The translations under genes were made by a program, and so were the position numbers. Positions 1 to 5,839 of a stretch of 5,839 bases of DNA are shown piece by piece. This stretch comes from an uncultured Bacteroidia bacterium. GTDB taxonomy: Bacteria > Bacteroidota > Bacteroidia > Bacteroidales > UBA932. The notes under the pieces were generated by a model that did no database searches, was not told the DNA's origin, and saw only the letters and a program-made list of their open reading frames with translations. Positions within the stretch are counted from its first letter, which is position 1, and each line of letters opens with the position of its first letter. The stretch spans positions 1 to 5,839 of the forward strand of contig CADBPH010000163.1 of assembly GCA_902796455.1 (NCBI GenBank), read 5' to 3'.

Positions 1-102
1 AAGAAGGAGCGTAGCCGTAGCTACGTGACTGATGACAAAGGAGAAAATGGCCGGAAAGGCCGCGAAAGAAACAAGAACGATTATTTTCAAACAGCTTCTT
101 AA
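1..102 (+). CDS. 3' end of an unidentified rightward gene (partial, tentative)
   Basis: Frame 1 is open from the window edge to a TAA at 100-102, giving 33 residues; the other two forward frames are closed by stops at 12-14 and 26-28. The residues are strongly charged and low in hydrophobics (starting KKERSRSYVTDDKGENGRKG and ending NKNDYFQTAS), which would suit a disordered, basic C-terminal tail such as many nucleic-acid-binding proteins carry. I do not recognise the family. If real, it converges on the glycosidase gene and the two stop codons overlap in the TTAA at 99-102. Third codon positions are less GC-rich than in the neighbouring genes. An open run of this length can arise by chance, so the call is tentative and rests on the reading frame and the tight convergent fit. 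Confidence 0.42.
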   Translation, partial: KKERSRSYVTDDKGENGRKGRERNKNDYFQTAS

Positions 103-2456
103 AATGAGACCGCAATGTCAGATCCCGTCGTCCCGGCAGGCAGCATGACGGTTTCCGGGCCGAAGTCCGACCATTTCCGGCCGTCGATTTCCACCTTGGA
201 AATGGGTTTTCCGTCAGGATGGCGCAACTTGAGCAGGATGGTATGCGGCGTCCCGCCGCCCGGCTGATGCTCCACCCGGACATGCATTTTCCCGGTGGCC
301 ACCCGGGAATCGATGCGGAAGGAAACCGGGCCGAAGCACGTCTGCGCACGCTTGACCGCGACGCTCTTTCCGTCTTCCAGCCAGGCCCGGGGGATGCCGA
401 AGGCAAGGCAGATCGCGTTCCGCTCCTCATAGATCAGCATCTTGGTGGTAACCCGGAGCAATTCGGATGTCGAATGCAGGTGGGGCTGCCGGGCATAGTA
501 CCACGAATCGTTTTTCCCGAGCCGGAAATTGTCATGTTCCTGCGTCGCATACAGGTTCCTGGCCTGGCCATAAGAGAACATGCTGTAGAAATTGAGGAGC
601 GACCGGTCCAGCTTCCCCATCCGCAGGTTGGAAATCCCGTACCCGGCGCTGAAGTGGGCCGTATATCCCAGTTTGTTCGCGGATTTCTGCCGGCAGAGTC
701 CCAGGATAATGCCCTTATAATGCTCGAAATAATTCGTAAAGGCTTCCATCCGGGGATCGTCCCGGTCGAAAATCATCGACTCCAGCATCCGACTGGAAAT
801 CATTGTATAATAGTACGATTCAGTATTCGTCATGGCATAGGGATACGGTTCCCGGACGGCAATATCCAGCGGAATGAACCGAACGCCGTCCCGCTCGACG
901 GCCGCCTTGTCCATCGACGCAAGGATATCCGCCCGGTACGTCTGGGCTTCCCGCAGGAGCCGCCTTCCCTCCCGGGCATAGGAACCGCCCATTTCCGACA
1001 GCGCCAGCCCGACCTCGTTCATTCCGGCCCAGCACCAGGCATTTCCGCAGTATTCCTGGGTGCCATCCCCGTTATCCACATTGGACCGCATCTTCGGGAG
1101 CAGGCCATAGCCGATGTCGCGCACACCCGCAGGGTTGCTCTTCCGCTGGGTGATGATCCAGTCGCATCCCCGGACCAGGTCAGGCACTATACTGGCAAAC
1201 CAGGCTTCGTCCCGCCCCATCCGGTAAATCTGGCTGATGGCGTACAGGATCGCCCCATGCTGGTGAGGAATAATGGAATTGCTCCGGTTCACACCCGATA
1301 TACTGCCGTCCGGCCGCTGCAGCTTCAGGAACATGTCGGCACATTTTTTCGCTTCCCCGAAGAACCCGGCTGTCGTGATGGTATTCAGATACATGGCCGC
1401 AGCATATCCGAAAATTCCCTCGTAGAAGAACGGGGCGTCAATCGTCTTGTAAGTCAGGCGGAGCTTGTCTTCCTGAACCAGCAGGAAATTGTTTTCCAGC
1501 CAGGTCCGATACGCGTCATTCACCGCTTTCTCCGGGACATCGATCAGCATGCCCCCCTCCAGGATCCCGGTCCAATAATCCTTGACAGCCAAGAAGGTAG
1601 CATCATATTCTCCGTCCCCGATCAGAGCGGCGCTTTTTTTCGACACCGGCTCGAAAGGAATGCAGAAATACAGGGTATCCGAAGTCTCCGGAGGCAGCGT
1701 CAACCGAAATGACAGGCGGTTCTCCCCAAAATACCCGTCGCTCCGGTTGCTCCACAGGACGGCATCCCCATTTTCATTGAGAATCCTGTGCGCATCCTGC
1801 CGCAGCAGCATCGGACTGTGCACGATGACCCGGCCGGATGTGGCCCAGATCTGTGTGGACGGGCGGCTTCCGGTTCCTTGGAAATGGATGGAGAGTTCCT
1901 GGGTCTTTTTCCGGGCGGAACGGTTGGTCACCTTCATCCGCACCCAGGCAATCAGCGGTTTATCCGTATCAAATTCCTGGGACACAGCCATGACCGTCTG
2001 GTCGTAGTCAACCGCATGGTACGAAAACTTGCGGCTGACCACCGGAAGCCAGTCTCCCTCCAGCGATTCCCCCCGTTTTTCCACCTCCGTACTGGAGAAC
2101 GGAACCGGTTCAATGCGCATCTGCGAGAAAGTACCCTCTTCCCAAACCTCGAAGGAAAGATAGTGGGGCGGGAAAATGACGGCCCCGTCCCAGGAGGTCA
2201 GGAAACGGCCATGGTGCTCCTTGATGCCGACCAGGGCTTTCGGATAATCCATATAATGCGGGAAAATCGAGGAAACCGCTGCAAAGGACGGATCCTTCCC
2301 CTGCGCCATGTCCCGGCTCAGCGCCGTGATGCGCTCCAGGGCGTCTGTACCCGCAAAATCATACTGATCCTCGGGCAGGATATACGAAGGAATCTCCTGC
2401 GCAAACGCATGCAGGCACAAGCCCATACAAACAAGCAGGATGGAGAGTTTCTTCAT
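99..2456 (-). CDS. Exported six-hairpin (alpha/alpha)6 glycoside hydrolase-like protein
   Basis: This is a 785-residue secreted protein, probably periplasmic. Residues 1-19 form a signal peptide: KK, a hydrophobic core, then A-F-A before Q20. The cysteines at 10 and 14 lack a lipobox, so it is not an obvious lipoprotein. Residues about 25-290 look like a beta-sandwich domain. About 300-675 look like an (alpha/alpha)6 toroid with repeated helical hairpins and aromatic/acidic clusters. About 678-785 form a C-terminal beta domain opening with GIPRAWLEDGK and continuing with the LRHPDGKP and FGPVSF strings typical of six-hairpin glycosidases. Candidate catalytic or substrate-binding acids are D340 and E346 (IDAPFFYEG), D464 and E468 (DGTQEY) and E546 (TNTESYYY); which is the general acid is not decidable here. 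The start is firm: an in-frame TAG lies nine bases upstream and the next Met falls inside the signal peptide. No SusC/SusD or other sugar gene is visible, so the substrate is unknown. Fold assignment is fairly sure; GH family is not. Confidence 0.85.
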   Translation of the reverse strand: MKKLSILLVCMGLCLHAFAQEIPSYILPEDQYDFAGTDALERITALSRDMAQGKDPSFAAVSSIFPHYMDYPKALVGIKEHHGRFLTSWDGAVIFPPHYLSFEVWEEGTFSQMRIEPVPFSSTEVEKRGESLEGDWLPVVSRKFSYHAVDYDQTVMAVSQEFDTDKPLIAWVRMKVTNRSARKKTQELSIHFQGTGSRPSTQIWATSGRVIVHSPMLLRQDAHRILNENGDAVLWSNRSDGYFGENRLSFRLTLPPETSDTLYFCIPFEPVSKKSAALIGDGEYDATFLAVKDYWTGILEGGMLIDVPEKAVNDAYRTWLENNFLLVQEDKLRLTYKTIDAPFFYEGIFGYAAAMYLNTITTAGFFGEAKKCADMFLKLQRPDGSISGVNRSNSIIPHQHGAILYAISQIYRMGRDEAWFASIVPDLVRGCDWIITQRKSNPAGVRDIGYGLLPKMRSNVDNGDGTQEYCGNAWCWAGMNEVGLALSEMGGSYAREGRRLLREAQTYRADILASMDKAAVERDGVRFIPLDIAVREPYPYAMTNTESYYYTMISSRMLESMIFDRDDPRMEAFTNYFEHYKGIILGLCRQKSANKLGYTAHFSAGYGISNLRMGKLDRSLLNFYSMFSYGQARNLYATQEHDNFRLGKNDSWYYARQPHLHSTSELLRVTTKMLIYEERNAICLAFGIPRAWLEDGKSVAVKRAQTCFGPVSFRIDSRVATGKMHVRVEHQPGGGTPHTILLKLRHPDGKPISKVEIDGRKWSDFGPETVMLPAGTTGSDIAVSF

Positions 2457-2472
2457 AACGGGCTATTTTTTT

Positions 2473-2480
2473 CAAATATA
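2473..2480 (-). promoter_or_regulatory. Bacteroidota -7 promoter element for the glycosidase gene
   Basis: Read on the minus strand this is TATATTTG, a perfect match to the TAnnTTTG core used by the Bacteroidota primary sigma factor. It ends 16 bases before the ATG at 2456, so the transcript leader would be only about ten bases and has no Shine-Dalgarno site. The usual TTTG at about -33 is not at the expected distance; the nearest (2516-2519, minus strand) is too far upstream. The call rests on the exact core and its position. Confidence 0.5.
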
Positions 2481-2528
2481 CCATTTTTTCATGAACCGCT
2501 CCACATCAGATAATTCAAAAGAGTTTCG

Positions 2529-2536
2529 TATATTTG
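2529..2536 (+). promoter_or_regulatory. Bacteroidota -7 promoter element for the transporter operon
   Basis: The plus strand reads TATATTTG, an exact TAnnTTTG core, 52 bases before the transporter ATG at 2589. Transcription would start a few bases downstream, near 2540, leaving an AT-rich leader of roughly 45-50 bases with no purine-rich Shine-Dalgarno site, as is common in this phylum. A TTTG at -33 is missing at the expected place (around 2505). This promoter would drive the transporter and, given the short gaps that follow, probably the kinase and TldD genes too. Confidence 0.55.
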
Positions 2537-2588
2537 TATAATGGAATTATCGGTTTTCGGAAATTCAACTATTTAAACCTATATCTCT

Positions 2589-4262
2589 ATGTTCAAAGGA
2601 CAGCCTAAAGGACTCTTTGCCCTCGCCCTGGCCAATACGGGTGAGCGCTTCGGGTACTACACCATGCTCGCCATCTTCCTCCTGTTCATCCAGGCGAAGT
2701 TCGGTTTCAGCGCCGCCACGGCGACTCAGATTTATTCCATCTTCCTGGCAGGCGTTTACTTCATGCCCCTGCTCGGCGGTATCCTGGCCGACAAGATCGG
2801 ATACGGGAAATGTGTGACCATCGGCATTGCCGTCATGTTCTGCGGTTATCTGTGCCTGGCCATCCCGACAGCGCCGGACACTGCGGGAAAAATCCTGATG
2901 TTCGGTGCACTGGCACTCATCGCAGCCGGAACGGGTCTTTTCAAAGGGAACCTCCAGGTAATGGTCGGCAACCTGTATGACGATCCGAAATATTCCGCCA
3001 AGCGGGACGCTGCCTTCAGTTTGTTCTACATGGCCATCAACATCGGCGCCATGTTCGCGCCCTCCATGGCGAAAGCGGTCACCAACCATTTCCTCGGAAA
3101 AGCCGGACTGGTCTATGTCAAGGAAATCCCTGCGCTGGCCCATCAGTTCCTCGGCGGAACCATTTCGGCGGCCAACCAGGACACGCTCACCCAGGCCATC
3201 GCCACCAACATGCCGGCCATGGCGGGAACCGACCTCACCCAGTTCTGCCAGCTTTATATCGAAAAGCTTTCCGGAGCGTATAACTACGGATTCGCGGTCG
3301 CCTGCGTTTCCCTGATTCTTTCCGTGCTCATCTATTTCGGATGCCGCAACTGGTTCAAGCACGCCGACGTCAATGCCAAGCAGGCCGCCGCTGCCAGCTC
3401 CGCTCCTGTCGCCGAACTTACTCCGGCACAGACCAAGAGCCGCGTCACAGCCCTGCTCTTCGTTTTCGCCGTCGTCATTTTCTTCTGGATGGCCTTCCAC
3501 CAGAACGGCGCAACGATGACCCTCTTCGCCCGGGATTACACGCAGGCTTCCGTCTCCGGCGGCCTCCGTATCGGATTCAACATCTGGGCTCTGGCCTTGA
3601 TTGCCATCTCGATCTACACCCTGTTCGGATTTTTCCAGACCGACAACAAACGCGGGAAACTGGTCAACGGACTGGTCACCCTCGGCTTGTGGGGCGGGGC
3701 CTTCGCCCTGTATAAGGGAATGCCCGATGTCGTAAATATCCAACCTTCTGATTTCCAGCAGTTCAACCCCTTCTATGTCGTTGCCCTCACCCCGGTCTCG
3801 ATGGCCCTCTTCGGCGCATTGGCAAAAAAGGGGAAAGAGCCGTCCGCCCCGCGCAAAATCGGAATCGGCATGTTCGTCGCCTCGCTGGGATTCCTGGTGC
3901 TGATCCTGGCTTCCCGCGGACTGGCCTCCCCCAAGGAATTGGGCGGTACCGTTTCGCCGGACCTCGTCTCTCCGAGCTGGTTGATCTCCACGTATCTGGT
4001 ACTCACCTTCGCCGAACTGCTGCTCAGCCCGATGGGCATCTCCTTCGTTTCCAAAGTAGCGCCGCCCAAGCTCAAGGGTGCCATGATGGGATGCTGGTTT
4101 GCCGCCACGGCCATCGGAAACTACCTGGTTTCCATTCCCGGACTGCTGTGGAACAAAGTTCCGCTCTGGGGCGTCTGGGGCCTGCTGCTCGGCCTCTGTG
4201 TCGTCTCCGGCCTGGTGATGTTCTCCATGATGAAGAAGCTTGAGGCTGCCACACAGGATTAG
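2589..4262 (+). CDS. POT/PTR2-family proton-coupled oligopeptide transporter
   Basis: This 557-residue inner-membrane symporter of the major facilitator superfamily should import di- and tripeptides with protons. Fourteen hydrophobic helices can be counted, as in bacterial POT proteins. The first helix carries GERFGYY (18-24); residues 143-155 match the PTR2 signature completely (FSLFYMAINIGAM). K119 in GTGLFKGN is the likely helix-4 lysine, and E476 in FAELLLSP the helix-10 core glutamate expected to pair with it; an MMGCWF motif follows. The first Glu of the usual ExxER proton motif is N16 here. A loop of about 60 residues (166-230) between helices 5 and 6, predicted periplasmic, is longer than in the compact family members; the cytoplasmic linker after helix 6 is Ala-rich. 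The start is fixed by an in-frame TAA at 2574-2576. It leads a three-gene run, with the kinase 21 bases downstream in the same frame. Family is certain; exact substrates are inferred. Confidence 0.95.
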   Translation: MFKGQPKGLFALALANTGERFGYYTMLAIFLLFIQAKFGFSAATATQIYSIFLAGVYFMPLLGGILADKIGYGKCVTIGIAVMFCGYLCLAIPTAPDTAGKILMFGALALIAAGTGLFKGNLQVMVGNLYDDPKYSAKRDAAFSLFYMAINIGAMFAPSMAKAVTNHFLGKAGLVYVKEIPALAHQFLGGTISAANQDTLTQAIATNMPAMAGTDLTQFCQLYIEKLSGAYNYGFAVACVSLILSVLIYFGCRNWFKHADVNAKQAAAASSAPVAELTPAQTKSRVTALLFVFAVVIFFWMAFHQNGATMTLFARDYTQASVSGGLRIGFNIWALALIAISIYTLFGFFQTDNKRGKLVNGLVTLGLWGGAFALYKGMPDVVNIQPSDFQQFNPFYVVALTPVSMALFGALAKKGKEPSAPRKIGIGMFVASLGFLVLILASRGLASPKELGGTVSPDLVSPSWLISTYLVLTFAELLLSPMGISFVSKVAPPKLKGAMMGCWFAATAIGNYLVSIPGLLWNKVPLWGVWGLLLGLCVVSGLVMFSMMKKLEAATQD

Positions 4263-4269
4263 CCTCCCC

Positions 4270-4274
4270 GGGAG
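4270..4274 (+). promoter_or_regulatory. Shine-Dalgarno site of the zeta-like gene
   Basis: GGGAG lies nine bases before the ATG at 4284 and is the only good Shine-Dalgarno match in the window; the two genes next to the divergent promoters have none. It is immediately preceded by CTCCC (4264-4268), its complement, but the single intervening base prevents a full hairpin; at best a weak three-pair stem could form. Confidence 0.5.
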
Positions 4275-4283
4275 TGTGCGCTG

Positions 4284-4868
4284 ATGCCCAGATTGTACAT
4301 CGTTTCGGGCTGCAACGGCTCCGGCAAGACGACCGCTTCTTACACCGTCCTTCCGGAGATGCTCGGGTGCAGGGAATTCGTGAATTCCGATGAGTTTGCG
4401 AAAGGGCTCGCCCCATTCAGCCCCTCGAGCGTATCCATCCAGGCAAGCCGGTACATGCTCCTGAAAATTAAATATTTACTTAACAAACGGCTGGACTTCG
4501 GGATCGAGACGACCCTCGCCACCCGAAGTCTGGTCAAAATGGTCCGGACCGCCCAGGCACAAGGCTATTCCGTAACGGTCATGTATTTCTGGGTCCACTC
4601 CCCGGAACTGGCCATCGAACGGATCCGCGCCCGGGTTGCCGCAGGCGGACATGATATTCCTGAAGAAACGGTCCGGAGGCGGTACAGCACCGGGCTGCAG
4701 TATTTTTTCCAGGATTACATGCCCATCGTGGACCGATGGATCCTGGCAGACAATTCCGCGATCCCCTTCCGCATCGTGGCACAAGGCTGGAAGGACAACA
4801 TGGTCGTGAAAGACAACCTCCTGTTCGAGAGAATCCGCCGCCAGGCGCTTTCCCTGCAGGAATCCTAG
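4284..4868 (+). CDS. Zeta-toxin-like P-loop ATPase/kinase (COG4185 type)
   Basis: This is a 194-residue cytoplasmic P-loop protein. The Walker A motif is GCNGSGKTT (9-17). NSDEFAKGL (34-42) occupies the place of the catalytic-base aspartate of zeta/PezT kinases (D36 here). GIETTLATRS (73-82) resembles the substrate-binding segment of the group. The LID region has R-x-R, then GGHDIPEE (121-128) and RRRY (131-134), the pattern I know from the 'predicted ABC-type ATPase' COG4185 proteins. Length is normal for these stand-alone proteins. True zeta toxins phosphorylate UDP-N-acetylglucosamine and are paired with an epsilon or PezA antitoxin; no such gene adjoins here, and no short open frame fits in the 21- or 12-base gaps. 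The true substrate is therefore open. The gene sits 21 bases after the transporter and 12 before TldD, and is probably co-transcribed. Fold is sure, toxin role doubtful. Confidence 0.88.
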   Translation: MPRLYIVSGCNGSGKTTASYTVLPEMLGCREFVNSDEFAKGLAPFSPSSVSIQASRYMLLKIKYLLNKRLDFGIETTLATRSLVKMVRTAQAQGYSVTVMYFWVHSPELAIERIRARVAAGGHDIPEETVRRRYSTGLQYFFQDYMPIVDRWILADNSAIPFRIVAQGWKDNMVVKDNLLFERIRRQALSLQES

Positions 4869-4880
4869 AAGGGATGACAG

Positions 4881-5839
4881 ATGATTTACGATAACGCATA
4901 TTACATGGACATCTTCGGGGTTTCGGTTCCCCTGCTGGAGCAATTGTGCCGGGAGGCACTGCACAGCGGCGGGGATTACTGCGACCTGTTCTTTGAGAAC
5001 ACCTCCTACCGGGACCTGCTCCTGCGGGACGGGGAGGTTACCTCGGGGGGCTTCCATGTGGATTTCGGCGCGGGCATCCGGGTCCTCAGCGGAGAAAAGA
5101 CCGGTTATGCCTACACCGAGAATACGGATGCCGCTTCGCTCAAGGCAGCGGCACGGGCTGCAGCCGCCATTTCCGACGGCATCACGCCCATTGCCCCGGT
5201 GATGGACGACGGCGGAAGAGTGGGCCGGAAGATATACAAAGGCGTGCCCAATCCAGCCGCGGACCGGTATCCGATCCTGCAGGACTGGCGGGAATGCGGG
5301 GCGGACACGCTCGTTCCGGTCCTGGAACGGCTCAAAGAGAAAGTCACCGCCCGGGACAGCCGCGTCATCAAGGTGATTGCCATGCTCTCCAGCCAAGTGA
5401 GTGACATCTTGATGTTCAACTCTTTCGGAGAGCTTAAATACGATACCCGCCCCATGGGGACCCTGGCGGTTTCCGTCGTATTCAGTGACGGAAAGTCCGT
5501 TCAGAACAATCACGTATCCAGGAGTTTCCGCATGGGTGCGGAGATGCTGGACGAAGCCCTGCTGGATACACTCGCTGCGGAAGCGGTCCGGAATCTGGAC
5601 GACCGGTTTGCCGCGTCACGGCCCAAGGGCGGGAAGATGCCTGTCGTCATGGGCGCCGGGGCTTCCGGCATTTTGCTCCATGAAGCCATGGGACATGCGT
5701 TCGAAGCGGATTTCAACCGCAAAGGGCAGTCCATCTTCTCCGACAAACTCGGAAAACAGATCTGCAGCGACAAGATTACCATCGTGGATGACGGAACCCT
5801 CAGAGGGAACCGGGGCGCCCTGAACTTTGACGACGAAGG
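4881..5839 (+). CDS. tldD: TldD-family metallopeptidase, 3' end beyond window
   Basis: The frame is open from ATG 4881 to the window edge: 319 complete codons plus two bases. TldD proteins are zinc peptidases that, with TldE/PmbA, degrade small or unfolded peptides; in E. coli they mature microcin B17 and have been linked to CcdA antitoxin turnover. The zinc motif HEAMGHAFE (267-275) supplies H267, catalytic E268 and H272, at nearly the position found in E. coli TldD, so the N-terminal half is full length. Other family marks are the N-terminal LRDGEV and DFGAGIRVLSGEKTGYAYT stretches and YDTRPMG before the domain junction. With a usual length near 480 residues, about a third, including the C-terminal cysteine metal ligand, is missing. 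No signal peptide is present, so it should be cytoplasmic. AAGGGA (4869-4874) may act as ribosome site; an in-frame TGA at 4875-4877 makes 4881 the earliest ATG, with the Met codon at 4905 as alternative. TldE may follow beyond the edge; that is a guess. Confidence 0.92.
   Translation, partial: MIYDNAYYMDIFGVSVPLLEQLCREALHSGGDYCDLFFENTSYRDLLLRDGEVTSGGFHVDFGAGIRVLSGEKTGYAYTENTDAASLKAAARAAAAISDGITPIAPVMDDGGRVGRKIYKGVPNPAADRYPILQDWRECGADTLVPVLERLKEKVTARDSRVIKVIAMLSSQVSDILMFNSFGELKYDTRPMGTLAVSVVFSDGKSVQNNHVSRSFRMGAEMLDEALLDTLAAEAVRNLDDRFAASRPKGGKMPVVMGAGASGILLHEAMGHAFEADFNRKGQSIFSDKLGKQICSDKITIVDDGTLRGNRGALNFDDE

Noticed and set aside
49..61. GGCC-GGAAA-GGCC stem as terminator
   Set aside because: The stem is only four pairs and no T-run follows on either strand.
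47..148. Small frame beginning ATG at 47 just after AAAGGAG, 33 codons
   Set aside because: The ribosome site is too close to the ATG, and most of the frame lies antisense to the glycosidase C-terminus; it has no recognisable features.
219..1712. Long open frame (497 codons) opposite the glycosidase gene
   Set aside because: Pro/Arg/His-rich translation with no domain pattern; it is the shadow of GC-rich codons in the well-supported minus-strand gene.
2399..2456. Lipoprotein signal on the glycosidase
   Set aside because: C10 and C14 are preceded by Val and Leu, not the small residue a lipobox needs; a type I site after A19 fits better.
2514..2542. Sigma-70-like pair TTCAAA and TATAAT with 17-base spacing
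   Set aside because: The TATAAT overlaps the TATATTTG core, which fits the phylum better; the -35 match is poor.
2565..3743. 392-codon open frame opposite the transporter
   Set aside because: Gly/Asp/Glu/Arg-rich mirror of a membrane-protein gene with no recognisable motif; the plus strand carries clear PTR2 signatures.
4476..5513. 345-codon open frame on the minus strand across the kinase/TldD junction
   Set aside because: It spans two real genes and their gap, lacks motifs, and both plus-strand genes have strong family evidence.

Overview
The window looks like chromosomal DNA from a GC-rich member of the Bacteroidota, probably Bacteroidales. The evidence is a perfect TAnnTTTG promoter core on each strand of the one real intergenic gap, AT-rich leaders without Shine-Dalgarno sites in front of both divergent genes, a signal peptide ending in A-F-A before Q, and protein families (a POT peptide transporter of the N-x-x-E-R type, an exported six-hairpin glycosidase) that I associate with this phylum. 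Codon third positions are GC-rich throughout the well-supported genes, and nothing suggests a mobile element or recently acquired island.

Layout, left to right. Bases 1-102 hold the possible 3' end of a rightward gene with a very charged tail. It meets the next gene tail to tail, the two TAA stops sharing the palindrome TTAA. Bases 99-2456 (minus strand) encode a 785-residue exported protein with the three-part architecture of clan GH-L-like (alpha/alpha)6 glycosidases. Bases 2457-2588 are a 132-base divergent promoter region. To its right, three genes run rightward with very short gaps (21 and 12 bases) and look like one operon: a 14-helix POT-family proton-coupled peptide transporter (2589-4262), a small P-loop ATPase/kinase of the zeta-toxin-like COG4185 type (4284-4868), and a TldD-family metallopeptidase (4881 to the right edge, cut off after the HExxxH motif).

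How the genes may work together. Peptide import followed by a cytoplasmic TldD peptidase makes metabolic sense: the transporter brings in di/tripeptides and the peptidase acts on peptides inside the cell. The zeta-like kinase between them is the odd member. It has no visible antitoxin partner, so it may be a housekeeping small-molecule kinase rather than a toxin. The divergent glycosidase has no SusC/SusD pair or other carbohydrate gene in view, so its substrate cannot be read from context. The region is mostly ordinary core genome; the most distinctive point is the transporter-kinase-TldD arrangement. No RNA gene, CRISPR array, insertion sequence, attachment site or convincing terminator was seen.
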